Source: a virus. From it: a DNA stretch of 64,000 nt. The notes below the pieces were generated by a model. That model had not been told where the DNA came from. It did not search any database and saw nothing but the letters and a program-made list of their open reading frames with translations. Shown in pieces: positions 43,865-51,840 of the stretch. How positions within the stretch are numbered: the stretch's first letter is position 1; every line of letters begins with the position of its first letter. The stretch is from IMG/VR virus record IMGVR_UViG_3300008954_003475, positions 157,879 through 221,878 of that record. One strand, 5' to 3'. A program made the position numbers and the translations under genes.

Positions 43865-45334
43865 ATGAAAAAAGATCTAAAATTATTATCATCAAAGTTA
43901 AAAGAGTATGGGGAATACGAAGCCTCCTTGTCTGTGAATGAATTGATAAAAAGTATAAGCGAAATACGCGATATATCGTTATTAAAAACTGCCGAAACCT
44001 CCGTGGCATCAGGCGATGTAGGAAGTGTGACTCAAGACTCAACAAACCCAGGTTTGGCAGGGTTTATTGAAGCTACTAGTCAGGAGCCGACCGTGACTGC
44101 TCCAACAAACCCAGGTTTGGCAGGGTTTATTGAAGCTACTAGTCAAGAGCCACAACCCCAACAAGCCTCGCAGTCTTTTGAAGATAATCCAGAGTTTAAA
44201 GCATGGTACAAAATCCTAGAAGATTATGAAAAAGTCCCAGGACGAGTAGAGAAGTTTCATGAAATATCAGACAAAATAATGTCAACAGTACTATCTCCTA
44301 TTTTAGGCCATAAAAAAGACCTAGTAGCGGAAGGCGCTCAAGAACCAAGCGAAGCCCAAAAGAATCATATGGCTTCAAAGATGAGAGAACAAGGCAGAAG
44401 CGTCAATACAGCCATGGAAATGTCAGAAGAAATGCAAGGTGGCGAAGAAGGCCCTTTGTTTATGACTGCATCAAACTTTTATATTAAACAAAAAAAAATT
44501 GCATCAACAAACAATTATCTAGACAACTACCTTTCAAGTATTGATCTGATGAATCATGACTTTAAATTAATATCTCTCGCAGCAAGCGAAGTAAACCCGA
44601 TGGGTATGTTGGAAATGATGGACAAAGAAGAAAGAGGACTATTAGGAGCGGTTGACCCAAGAACAGGGCAAACAAGCTGGGGAGAATTAGCTGGGGCTAA
44701 CAAGATCAAGCCAGCAGGCGTTAAGCCTGGACTTCTCGGCAGAGGAATGGCTGTTATCGGCATTTTGTTTTCTGGACCATTATTGGTTAAAAATTTAGTT
44801 GAAGCTATAAGAAATGGAAATACAATTGTTAATGAATTACCCTTGGAAAAATATGAAATATCAATAACTAGCGCACTCACCGGCCTTAGTGCAAATAAAC
44901 TTATTGGAAAAATAAGAAAAGCAATAAGAGAAAATCAAGAAAATCCAGAAGCTTTATATGAAATACTTGAAATTGCTAAAACATTATCTGCATATTGGCT
45001 TGATGTTATTTTCATGGTAACAAATGCATTAATGGCAATCATAGATATTCTAACACTAGTCGCTATGTTCGCAACGGCCCCACTTCCGATAGTGTCTGCT
45101 GCGGCTGGAGGCATTGGTATGCTTCTATCTATGGGCCTAATGGGATTAGAATTTGGTGCAGAATCTATGGTTCATAGTTATTGGGATGCTCAAAAACTAA
45201 AGATAAAGAAAATTGCAGAAAAAAATATAATATCCATGACAGGCGGGGAAGAAAAATCAGGTCTAATTGCCGGGGCCGAAGCGCCCACTATAACGTCTGA
45301 TACCTTTCAAGTGGCCGCATCATTAACAGGTTAG
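43865..45334 (+). CDS. Plus-strand tag-like membrane protein, 489 aa
   Basis: One of only two plus-strand genes. Its N-terminus (LKLLSSKLKEYGEYEASLSV, then SLLKTAE near residue 40) is a divergent version of the tag module. Two 21-residue tandem units with TNPGLAGFIEATSQEP follow. A helical middle is followed by hydrophobic segments at about 300-318 and 375-430 (LDVIFMVTNALMAIIDILTL and IVSAAAGGIGMLLSMGLMG), so it may insert in membrane. Such a layout fits an ejected or pore protein. Its TAG overlaps the stop of the opposing gene by four bases. Confidence 0.8.
   Translation: MKKDLKLLSSKLKEYGEYEASLSVNELIKSISEIRDISLLKTAETSVASGDVGSVTQDSTNPGLAGFIEATSQEPTVTAPTNPGLAGFIEATSQEPQPQQASQSFEDNPEFKAWYKILEDYEKVPGRVEKFHEISDKIMSTVLSPILGHKKDLVAEGAQEPSEAQKNHMASKMREQGRSVNTAMEMSEEMQGGEEGPLFMTASNFYIKQKKIASTNNYLDNYLSSIDLMNHDFKLISLAASEVNPMGMLEMMDKEERGLLGAVDPRTGQTSWGELAGANKIKPAGVKPGLLGRGMAVIGILFSGPLLVKNLVEAIRNGNTIVNELPLEKYEISITSALTGLSANKLIGKIRKAIRENQENPEALYEILEIAKTLSAYWLDVIFMVTNALMAIIDILTLVAMFATAPLPIVSAAAGGIGMLLSMGLMGLEFGAESMVHSYWDAQKLKIKKIAEKNIISMTGGEEKSGLIAGAEAPTITSDTFQVAASLTG
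44040..44145 (+). repeat. Direct 43-bp repeat in plus-strand gene
   Basis: Identical 43-base runs at 44040-44082 and 44103-44145, offset 63 bases, encode two copies of a 21-residue unit. The identity at silent positions indicates a recent duplication. Confidence 0.85.
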
Positions 45335-45480
45335 ATCTCTAATGCCTTCTCAGAATCTTCTTTGTTGGCATTGGTTCTATCCCACCACTCTAACCACTCC
45401 TTCTCCCATTCCTCTTTAGACACCTGCTTAGAACGGCCACCCTTGTAAGAAAAGAAAAACTCAGTCTTTTTATCGCTCAT
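45331..45480 (-). CDS. Small protein, 49 aa
   Basis: The start at 45480 (MSDKKTEFFFSYKGG) has AAGGTG upstream and fits the previous stop at 45482. Trp-rich C-terminal half (EEWEKEWLEWWDRTN). Unknown. Its stop codon overlaps the convergent gene. Confidence 0.6.
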   Translation of the reverse strand: MSDKKTEFFFSYKGGRSKQVSKEEWEKEWLEWWDRTNANKEDSEKALEI

Positions 45481-45481
45481 G

Positions 45482-46288
45482 TTACACCTTTGCTTCTGGT
45501 TTAATCTCAATGTTTGCATATTCCAAACGCTTCTTTATATGCTCAGAAATTCTACTCCATCTGTCTCCTAAATCTAGAAAATAAAGTAATTCTTCATCTG
45601 ATAACTTTTGAATCAATGCTAGCATTTCCCAGGACCGATACCAACTAGCTGTATCTTTAACGTCTTTTAGTTTATCAATCCTGCCTCTAACATCTTCATC
45701 CGAAAGAGAATCAGCGGCGCTAATAGCCCGAGTTCTAATCCACGAACACTTGTCGTCCACAAGACTTTCGGCGCAATTATCAATACCAATTCTTTTTATA
45801 ACAACATTTCTAACAGAAGCGTTTGAATCTGAAACTAGATTCTTAAGCCTACTTACTGGCAAAACCTTAGCCGCTCGCAATCTTGCTCTAGAATCTTTTG
45901 ATTTCAACGCCTTACGAGAAGCTTTAAGCCTATCTTTTCCATATGTATAATCAATTGTATAACTCAAGAAGATACCTTCGGCACTCTCTATCAAAACTTT
46001 TCTTGCTCTACTGTTATACTGACATAACTCATGAACAACCGTTCCAAGAATTTGACCATAAGAACGACTGCTTGCGCTGGCGGGATAGCACAGATAAAAA
46101 GGATATTTATTCCAATGCTTATCCGAAACAAGCCTCTTCAATTCTTTATCAGTTAACTCTGAAAGGTAGTTACAAACTCTATCAATCCTTTTCTGTGCGG
46201 TATTCATACCGGTATTTCGGTCAATTGTCTTGTTTGAACTTTTTAAAACATTCAAAAAACTTCTTACAACCTTGCTTTCTTTCGTCAT
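45482..46288 (-). CDS. HEAT-repeat-like protein, 268 aa
   Basis: Residues about 125-215 form HEAT-type units (SRARLRAAKVLP; NASVRNVVIKRIG; CSWIRTRAISAADSL), with D-x-x-V/I-R-x-x-A periodicity. Such scaffolds bind proteins or nucleic acid. Similar to the protein at 25.7 kb. Probably driven by the promoter found 28-56 bases upstream. Confidence 0.7.
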   Translation of the reverse strand: MTKESKVVRSFLNVLKSSNKTIDRNTGMNTAQKRIDRVCNYLSELTDKELKRLVSDKHWNKYPFYLCYPASASSRSYGQILGTVVHELCQYNSRARKVLIESAEGIFLSYTIDYTYGKDRLKASRKALKSKDSRARLRAAKVLPVSRLKNLVSDSNASVRNVVIKRIGIDNCAESLVDDKCSWIRTRAISAADSLSDEDVRGRIDKLKDVKDTASWYRSWEMLALIQKLSDEELLYFLDLGDRWSRISEHIKKRLEYANIEIKPEAKV

Positions 46289-46315
46289 TCTTTCCTCATC
46301 TTAAGGTTAAAACAA

Positions 46316-46344
46316 ATTATAGGTGTCCACTATAATATAGTCGA
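46316..46344 (-). promoter_or_regulatory. Sigma-70-type promoter
   Basis: Minus strand TCGACT, 17 bases, TATAAT (perfect -10). The -35 has four of six consensus bases. It lies in the 130-base gap before the HEAT-like gene. A 14-base element ATAGYCGATGCCAA overlaps its -35 and recurs upstream of the TilS gene. Confidence 0.6.
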
Positions 46345-46418
46345 TGCCAATTCGAAGTTACATTTTTATAAAAGTAGAGACAGAAGGATTTTAAGGCCTC
46401 CTGCCTCCGCCAGTCTTG

Positions 46419-46895
46419 TTATCCTATATCAATAACTCTTGCAACTCTCTTATCCTTATCCGGTTCGACTTTTGGAATTTCTAAAGTCAAAACTCCGTCA
46501 GAACAAGAGGCTGTGATTTCATCCTGATTTAAGTGTTCACCTAAAGCGAAAGATCTTTGAAACTTAGATCTCTTAAGCTCCCTTCTTACGAAGGATGCAT
46601 CAGAATATTCATCGTTCTGTCTTTTATCTCCGGACAGTGTCAACACATCGTCCTTTAATTCAACAGCAATATCTTTTTTGGTCATACCTGGAATTGCCGC
46701 CTCTATTACGACCCTATCCTTTAAATCAAGGACATTAACCTTTGGATAAGAACCCTTTACAAAAAAGTCGTCCCCAAAAGTTTTAGCTAGTCCAGAGTAA
46801 CTATCGTTAAAAAATTCGTTAATTAACGAATCAAATGGTGTAATAAGTTCTGCGTGTGAAAAAGCTTTACGCCTTTGTAATCTATTTTTGCTCAT
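46419..46895 (-). CDS. Small heat-shock protein (Hsp20), classical
   Basis: 158 residues with a typical alpha-crystallin domain: PKVNVLDLKDRVVIEAAIPGM, KDIAVELKDDVLTLSG, KFQRSFALGEHL and DGVLTLEIPKVE (the G-x-L-x-x-x-x-P strand). Closer to ordinary bacterial Hsp20 than the protein at 17.3 kb, so the two probably came from separate sources. Preceded by a strong promoter and an inverted repeat. AAAGGAG lies before the ATG. Confidence 0.95.
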   Translation of the reverse strand: MSKNRLQRRKAFSHAELITPFDSLINEFFNDSYSGLAKTFGDDFFVKGSYPKVNVLDLKDRVVIEAAIPGMTKKDIAVELKDDVLTLSGDKRQNDEYSDASFVRRELKRSKFQRSFALGEHLNQDEITASCSDGVLTLEIPKVEPDKDKRVARVIDIG

Positions 46896-46927
46896 ACTAT
46901 CTCCTTTATGAGTTGTTTTAAACTTAG

Positions 46928-46972
46928 CCTTATAAGGTCTAAGGGTTAAGAGTGCCCAGCATGAGTCACTCT
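46928..46972. promoter_or_regulatory. Inverted repeats in the leader of the Hsp20 gene
   Basis: AGAGTG (46949-46954) pairs with CACTCT (46967-46972) around 12 bases, and CCTTATAAGG (46928-46937) is a perfect palindrome. Both lie between the promoter and the start codon. The first has the order GAGTG...CACTC, opposite to CIRCE, so HrcA control is not supported. Possible operator or thermosensing RNA structure. Confidence 0.4.
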
Positions 46973-46979
46973 CAAAGTT

Positions 46980-47007
46980 AATATACTCACTTGCTTTAAT
47001 AAGTCAA
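46980..47007 (-). promoter_or_regulatory. Strong sigma-70-type promoter of the Hsp20 gene
   Basis: Minus strand TTGACT (47007-47002), 16 bases, TATATT (46985-46980), each five of six consensus bases. The -35 overlaps the end of the SPOUT gene. Confidence 0.7.
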
Positions 47008-47540
47008 GTTATTTTTTTTAAATATTGTCTATAATATTCATTCATAACAGCCGTTCCTGTCTGACTAACATTAAGACAGTAACCGGGACCGGGCATTGGG
47101 ATATAAATAGTATCATTATTAATGACTAAATCACCAGGAACCCCGGTTGATTCATGCCCTAACAATAAGATTGTTTTCTTATCAAACGAGAACTTATAAT
47201 CATATATGCTTATTGCCGTGTCGCAAAGCTCTATAGCCACTATCTTGTAGCCATTATCTCTGGCATATTTAGAAAACTCTAAAGTATTAGAGAATGATTT
47301 TATAGAAACATAGTCATAAAGAGAACCAGATTTTGCTTTTAAAAAGCTTCTGTCTGGAACCTTGCCTATGATAAACACTTCTGATATACCAAAACATGCA
47401 GCGCTTCTTATTAAGAAGGCTACATTTTCATCAAAATCAAAGCTAATAGCGGCCACAGCAGCAGGTATCTCAACAGAGCTAGCCTTCTTCTTATCATAAC
47501 GCTGTCTGCGACTATTAGCTCTATGCTTGTCTAAAAACAT
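47004..47540 (-). CDS. SPOUT (SpoU/TrmH) RNA 2'-O-methyltransferase
   Basis: 178 residues. Trefoil-knot motifs are clear: NVAFLIRSAACFGISEV, then LLLGHESTGVPGDLV and IPMPGPGYCLNVSQTGTAVMNEY. The family uses S-adenosylmethionine to methylate ribose of tRNA or rRNA. No N-terminal substrate domain, so it resembles the small TrmL/TrmH type. With TilS and a tRNA in the window it fits a translation-maintenance set. Confidence 0.92.
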   Translation of the reverse strand: MFLDKHRANSRRQRYDKKKASSVEIPAAVAAISFDFDENVAFLIRSAACFGISEVFIIGKVPDRSFLKAKSGSLYDYVSIKSFSNTLEFSKYARDNGYKIVAIELCDTAISIYDYKFSFDKKTILLLGHESTGVPGDLVINNDTIYIPMPGPGYCLNVSQTGTAVMNEYYRQYLKKIT

Positions 47541-47570
47541 ATTTTCAGCCTACCGAAAGAATTGTTTTTT

Positions 47571-48014
47571 TCAAGTGTTCATATCGACTATTTTATATAC
47601 TCTTCCAAATTTAGAAAACTTCTTTCCATTAGAAATAAGTTCTGCCAAACTTAATAAGAAAGCTCCTTCTTCTTCTTTATATCTCTGACTGCTTACTTTT
47701 CTAACACTCTCCAGCTCTTCTGTCTTTTCTTTCCATATCTTTAAGAAATCAGCTGGAGAGTCTCCGGTCAAAGACTTAAAATATTTATCATAATCAGACA
47801 AAGTTGCTGCGCTATTACCCTCTTTTGCAGACCACTCTTTATCTGATTCTAAAACTTTTTTACTTTTAGATATAGAGGATACTACCATAGATTCGTCTGA
47901 CCTCAAAGACTCAGAAAGAACCCATCCAAAAGAAGTTGTATCGCCAACGCTTTCTTCATGATAAGAATAAAGCTTGTTGATCTTATACTTTTTTATAAAA
48001 TCATCCACCTTCAT
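47571..48014 (-). CDS. Hypothetical protein, 147 aa
   Basis: Unrecognised. The start MKVDDFIKKYK overlaps the glutamine synthetase end by 14 bases. The reading from 48059 would overlap by 59. Charged helices with a Trp-containing middle (SPADFLKIWKEKTEELES). No motif. Confidence 0.65.
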   Translation of the reverse strand: MKVDDFIKKYKINKLYSYHEESVGDTTSFGWVLSESLRSDESMVVSSISKSKKVLESDKEWSAKEGNSAATLSDYDKYFKSLTGDSPADFLKIWKEKTEELESVRKVSSQRYKEEEGAFLLSLAELISNGKKFSKFGRVYKIVDMNT

Positions 48015-49083
48015 TCGTCTCTTCGGCTTTAACCTCATTAACAGGACAAACAGCCTCAACCAAGGTTGTTACAACGCGATAGGGGTCAGCATTACTGTTG
48101 GGCCTTCTATCCTCAAAGTAACCACGACCCTGTCTGTCAACTAACCACGGAATCCTAATGGACGCACCACGATCTGAAACTCCATATCTAAACTCTGATA
48201 TGTCACAAGTCTCATGCTTTCCAGTAAGCCTTCTGTCCAAGCCTTCTCCGTAAGTTGCCTTTGCTCTATCTACATTAGCAGTTTCAGACAAAGTTTCGCA
48301 GGCTGCAACGATATGTTCTACACCACCCTCTGCTCTCATTTGTAAAGTGCTAAAGTTTGTATGTAACCCGCTTCCGTTCCAGTCACCACTTACCGGCTTT
48401 GGATCCAACGTAACCTCTACTCTCTGAGATTCTGCAACTCTATGCAGCAGAAATCTTGTTAGCCATAAATGATCACATGCAGCAACAGCATTTACATTTG
48501 GACCACCAACCTGATACTCCCACTGGCCCAAAGCTACTTCTGCATTTATACCAACAATTGATAATCCAGAGTTAATACATGAACTCAAATGAACTTCCGC
48601 AACGTCTCTGCCAGCAACTTTACCCTCTCCAACTGCACAATAATAAGGACCCTGTGCTTCTGGATCAGTTGTTCCAGCAGGCCAGCCCAAAGGTCTGCCC
48701 TCTCTCCATAAGAAATACTCTTGCTCAAAGCCAACCGCTGGCAGGCTATCTCCATGCTTCAACATAGCATCAATTAGTCTAGCTCTATAATTAGACTCAT
48801 GAGGAGTTAAATCTGTATTTAACACATCACATAAAATCAAAACACCACTTGGTCGATTAGAGTCTACGCAAGCAAAGACTGGCCTTAAAACACAGTCTGA
48901 ATTTACAGTTGTTGCCTGACCTGTACTTGAACCATCAAAACCCCATACTGGAAAGTCTGACAAGTTTAGCTGCCAATTTTCATCTTCTGAATTTACAGTT
49001 ATAACCCTGGTCTTTGACCTAAGCTGTGGAGTTTCGCCACCATCTAACCATATATATTCGCATCGTAATGTTGCTGTTCCCAT
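48001..49083 (-). CDS. Glutamine synthetase, type II (GSII) like
   Basis: 360 residues with the eukaryote/Rhizobium-type GSII layout: EYIWLDGGE near residue 10, VWGFDGSSTGQA (about 46-57), GFEQEYFLWREGRPLGWP (metal-binding Glu), SCINSGLSIVGINAEVALGQWEYQVG, DPKPVSGDWNGSGLHTNFS, and RGASIRIPW plus YFEDRRPNSNADPY. All main catalytic motifs appear present. GSII makes glutamine from glutamate and ammonia. Its presence in a phage is unusual. AsnB 7 kb away uses glutamine. A late-type promoter precedes it. Confidence 0.93.
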   Translation of the reverse strand: MGTATLRCEYIWLDGGETPQLRSKTRVITVNSEDENWQLNLSDFPVWGFDGSSTGQATTVNSDCVLRPVFACVDSNRPSGVLILCDVLNTDLTPHESNYRARLIDAMLKHGDSLPAVGFEQEYFLWREGRPLGWPAGTTDPEAQGPYYCAVGEGKVAGRDVAEVHLSSCINSGLSIVGINAEVALGQWEYQVGGPNVNAVAACDHLWLTRFLLHRVAESQRVEVTLDPKPVSGDWNGSGLHTNFSTLQMRAEGGVEHIVAACETLSETANVDRAKATYGEGLDRRLTGKHETCDISEFRYGVSDRGASIRIPWLVDRQGRGYFEDRRPNSNADPYRVVTTLVEAVCPVNEVKAEETNEGG

Positions 49084-49114
49084 TTAATTTCTCCTTCTGT
49101 AAATGTAGAAATAT

Positions 49115-49122
49115 TATTTATA
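49115..49122 (-). promoter_or_regulatory. Putative T4-like late promoter (TATAAATA)
   Basis: The minus strand reads AGTATAAATAATATT 32 bases before the glutamine synthetase ATG, in the 51-base gap. The T4 late consensus is TATAAATA. An AAGGAG follows at the right distance from the ATG. Confidence 0.5.
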
Positions 49123-49134
49123 CTATAATACTCT

Positions 49135-50004
49135 TCAACTTATATTTTCGAAGGTATTAAAATACCTTTCTAAGTATTTTTCTTCAAGCATAGAATTGAA
49201 TTCCATATCAAAAAACAAGTTTTTAATCGCATCGCAATTTAATCTCGCCTTTGTAAACTCTATTTGCTCTTCATCCTCTTCTAAGTTCATAAGCTTTATT
49301 AACTCATAACTTTTGTCAAAAGCCCTTTTAAAGATTGGGTCTTCAAGTCTTTTACTCAACTCCCCATCAGTAGTCAATATTTTTGTTGCAGTCTTTTTGC
49401 CAATCCCATAAACCCCAGGAATATTGTCAGACTTATCTCCAACCATAGCCTTCCATGCAACATAATCATAATCCGTATTTTCCCTGTATACTTTAGAAAC
49501 AGGGTTGTACAATTTTACGTTATCTGGATAACCATTTAAAATCTGAATAAAATCTGTATCGCTTGAGATTATCACGACTTCATCATCATGATGATACTCT
49601 TCTATCAAAAAGAGAACAAGATCATCACATTCATGGTCGGGATGATAAACTGTTGTGAGAGGATGATGATCCTTTAGCGATTCAATAATTATTCGCTTCT
49701 GCCTTCTAAAAGATTCCCAATAAGCAATCTCGTCTGGATCATCTGTCTCGACCCTCCTATTGCCCTTATAATCTTCAAACATATCTAAACGCTTAGTCGG
49801 CCTACCGTCCAGCGGAAAGTAAACCAAATCAGGAGAAAACTCTTCTATTGTAGACCTAAGCGTTCTAAAAAAGTTATATATAATCTGATATTCACCATCT
49901 GCATTGCCACCTCCCCATTGGAAGCGGCACCTGTGAATCATATTATAGCCATCAATAATCAATACTTTTCGACTATCTTCTTTATCGAAGCAAGCTAATG
50001 TCAA
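49135..50004 (-). CDS. 5'-3' exonuclease / flap endonuclease (T4 RNase H / PolI N-domain type)
   Basis: About 289 residues with FEN-family acids and helix: VLIIDGYNMIHR, DHECDDLVLFL, IISSDTDFIQIL, and MVGDKSDNIPGVYGIGKKTA (H3TH DNA-binding, with GDKSDN). The enzyme removes RNA primers and flaps. The favoured start is a TTG at 50004 with AAGGAG seven bases upstream. Upstream ATGs at 50025, 50046 and 50055 lie inside the preceding gene without ribosome sites. Confidence 0.9.
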   Translation of the reverse strand: MTLACFDKEDSRKVLIIDGYNMIHRCRFQWGGGNADGEYQIIYNFFRTLRSTIEEFSPDLVYFPLDGRPTKRLDMFEDYKGNRRVETDDPDEIAYWESFRRQKRIIIESLKDHHPLTTVYHPDHECDDLVLFLIEEYHHDDEVVIISSDTDFIQILNGYPDNVKLYNPVSKVYRENTDYDYVAWKAMVGDKSDNIPGVYGIGKKTATKILTTDGELSKRLEDPIFKRAFDKSYELIKLMNLEEDEEQIEFTKARLNCDAIKNLFFDMEFNSMLEEKYLERYFNTFENIS

Positions 50005-50659
50005 CGGAACTCTCCTTAGCGTCATTAATTGTCTTCTTTGTACCATGCACTTCAAACATTACAACAATATCCTTGGTCTTATCTGTAACCTTACATAACG
50101 TGCAATCATTACATGTAATATCCTTCTTCCCAGGCACATCATGACGAGCAGGACACAAGACACCTTTTTGTCCAAGAACGTCGATACTCTTAGGAATATC
50201 CTCACCATGAATAGCTACGGTGGTTGACCAACCCATAGCCTTAGCCTTCTCTATATCTTCAAGAGAATTGCATGACGCTCTGAACCACCCCTTTAACGGC
50301 TGCGCAGATTCGGATTCCCAATCATGTGTATAGCCAATATTGATCAACCCTTCTCGCTCAACAAGGTGACACTCATCAATGGTGCCTTCTACGTCACCAA
50401 CTATATCGCCAGCAACTCTGTGTCTGACAACCTTACAGTTCTTATCCCTGGAAGCCAAAGCTTCCTTTAAAGTTTTAATTTTAATTCTTCCATCCTCAAT
50501 CTTTTTACCCAAGATTCTAAGATAGAACAACCCCCAAGCATAACACCCTCCTGTCTTGAATGAACAAGAATCAGGACACGTATCCAACGGAGAATATGAT
50601 GCAACAATCTTTCCAATCTTTGAATCAGAAGATTTAGATACCCAATGTACTAAACGCAT
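49982..50659 (-). CDS. Cysteine-rich phage protein, 225 aa
   Basis: Cysteine pattern: DTCPDSCSFKTGGCYAW near residue 27-43 and VLCPARHDVPGKKDITCNDCTLC near 170-192, with a central YTHDW. This is characteristic of a family of phage and plasmid proteins of unclear function, some of which are likened to radical-SAM-type enzymes. The clusters suggest metal or iron-sulfur binding. A possible TTGTTT-16-TATATT promoter and terminator lie upstream. Confidence 0.75.
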   Translation of the reverse strand: MRLVHWVSKSSDSKIGKIVASYSPLDTCPDSCSFKTGGCYAWGLFYLRILGKKIEDGRIKIKTLKEALASRDKNCKVVRHRVAGDIVGDVEGTIDECHLVEREGLINIGYTHDWESESAQPLKGWFRASCNSLEDIEKAKAMGWSTTVAIHGEDIPKSIDVLGQKGVLCPARHDVPGKKDITCNDCTLCKVTDKTKDIVVMFEVHGTKKTINDAKESSVDISLLR

Positions 50660-50696
50660 AATTTACTATATACCTTTGTTTGCTCTTTGTTAAGAA

Positions 50697-50724
50697 AATA
50701 TACCGGTGCGTTGAAAAAAAACAA
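50697..50724 (-). promoter_or_regulatory. Possible sigma-70-type promoter
   Basis: Minus strand TTGTTT, 16 bases, TATATT, placed between the terminator and the gene starting at 50659. The -35 is weak. Confidence 0.4.
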
Positions 50725-50730
50725 GTCTAA

Positions 50731-50773
50731 AAATAAAAAAAGTAGCCGTAGGCTTTTTGTGCCTACGGCTACT
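50731..50773 (-). terminator. Rho-independent terminator
   Basis: A perfect 13-base stem (50741-50753 with 50761-50773), loop of seven, and a T-rich tract on the minus strand. Located after the gene ending at 50793. Confidence 0.95.
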
Positions 50774-50792
50774 CTCTAAAGACTTCTAGCTT

Positions 50793-50996
50793 TTACTCAC
50801 CAAGATATTGGTTAAGGAAATTGCGCAAAGCCTGTGCTTCACGAATAGTGATGCTTACAGACTGATCCTGAATGCGCCAATCATCAGACAACACTGTTAC
50901 TTCAAGTCGGTTGCTACCTGCTTGCTTGCGGGAATCACCATTTCGAAGATTCATTCTAACACTCTTTGTTCTATGCGAACGATTAATAAACGACAT
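50793..50996 (-). CDS. Small basic protein, 67 aa
   Basis: Unrecognised. Basic N-terminus (RSHRTKSVRMNLRNGDSRKQ) and an amphipathic helix at the end (REAQALRNFLNQYLGE). A perfect AAGGAGG, placed inside the end of the next small gene, precedes the ATG. Last gene before a strong terminator, so it is probably well expressed. Confidence 0.7.
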   Translation of the reverse strand: MSFINRSHRTKSVRMNLRNGDSRKQAGSNRLEVTVLSDDWRIQDQSVSITIREAQALRNFLNQYLGE

Positions 50997-50999
50997 TTT

Positions 51000-51152
51000 T
51001 TAGTCCTCCTTGTTAAAGATCATAATTCGATCTGACTTTGTGGTCGTACTTGTCTTTCGACTTTTATTATTTACAGGTTTAGATTCTGTATCCACTACGG
51101 TATCATTAGAATCAAGACGCACCTCTGCATCACGCTTATCGCCTTTGCTCAT
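51000..51152 (-). CDS. Small charged protein, 50 aa
   Basis: A short frame with AAGGAG before the ATG. It reads MSKGDKRDAEVRLDSND at its start, is rich in Lys/Asp/Thr and ends RIMIFNKED. Its 3' end contains the ribosome site of the next gene. Tight spacing and good signals support it despite its size. Confidence 0.65.
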   Translation of the reverse strand: MSKGDKRDAEVRLDSNDTVVDTESKPVNNKSRKTSTTTKSDRIMIFNKED

Positions 51153-51173
51153 ACACACTCCTTTCAGTGTTTG

Positions 51174-51485
51174 TTAATTCTCTTCATCAAGAAGAGAGGG
51201 ATCAAGACCCCAAGATCTATTGAGGCCGATTAAATAAAATGGTTTATTTCGAGGTTTAAAAACAGTAGGCATTATATGAGACGAGTCAGAGATCATGCCT
51301 AAAATATCTTCAATTGATTCATTAATCTCTTCCGCCTCTTCTTCGCCTAAAAAGTTTAATGAGCTAAACAATAAGTTTGCAGACAATAAGGCTCCGTCTT
51401 CCGGAGAAACTTGATTCTCTTCAAGCACTTCCAGTAAAGAGTTGAAGATTTCTTCAAGACGTTCTTTGCTATCAGAATTCATCAT
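51174..51485 (-). CDS. Acidic helical protein, 103 aa
   Basis: Unrecognised. Strongly acidic helices (ERLEEIFNSLLEVLEENQ, EAEEINESIEDILGMI) and a C-terminal RSWGLDPSLLDEEN. It overlaps the upstream gene by four bases (ATGA type). Confidence 0.7.
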   Translation of the reverse strand: MMNSDSKERLEEIFNSLLEVLEENQVSPEDGALLSANLLFSSLNFLGEEEAEEINESIEDILGMISDSSHIMPTVFKPRNKPFYLIGLNRSWGLDPSLLDEEN

Positions 51486-51760
51486 CCTTCACCTAAAAAG
51501 TCTGGCTTATATTCTTCTAAAGAAACAATGTATTCGATAGTTGTGCGATTTTCATCAGCATCAGCTGTCTTATAAATGATGTTGCAAGTTTCTAAATCTA
51601 TATCCAAAACAACTCCGCGAGTTGCTTTTTCATCATTAGAAAATTTAACCCTAATAGAATCCCCTTTGCTAAAGTCTTTGATGTAAAAACACCTGTATTG
51701 GTCAAACGGCTTACCCATTAATTCTTTATCCATAATCTTATCTAGTCCAACATTCTTCAT
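51482..51760 (-). CDS. Small beta-rich protein, 92 aa
   Basis: Unrecognised. Likely small beta fold (GDSIRVKFSNDEKATRGVVLDID) resembling SH3/Tudor-like barrels in pattern only. The start at 51760 has AGGA eight bases upstream; a Met three codons earlier lacks spacing. The AGGA directly follows a GCTATC-TC-GATAGC hairpin, which may modulate initiation. Confidence 0.65.
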   Translation of the reverse strand: MKNVGLDKIMDKELMGKPFDQYRCFYIKDFSKGDSIRVKFSNDEKATRGVVLDIDLETCNIIYKTADADENRTTIEYIVSLEEYKPDFLGEG

Positions 51761-51772
51761 TTTAACCATCCT

Positions 51773-51786
51773 GCTATCTCGATAGC
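51773..51786. promoter_or_regulatory. Hairpin next to ribosome binding site
   Basis: GCTATC and GATAGC form a six-base stem around two bases, ending directly before the AGGA of the 92-residue gene. It could expose or mask the ribosome site. Confidence 0.35.
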
Positions 51787-51840
51787 AACATTACATTGTA
51801 TAATATATAATTAGCAACTATATAATAGTACTTAAAAAGA

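Noticed and set aside
46949-46972. CIRCE (HrcA) operator before Hsp20
   Set aside because: Half-sites are in the opposite order (GAGTG before CACTC) and the spacing is 12, not 9.
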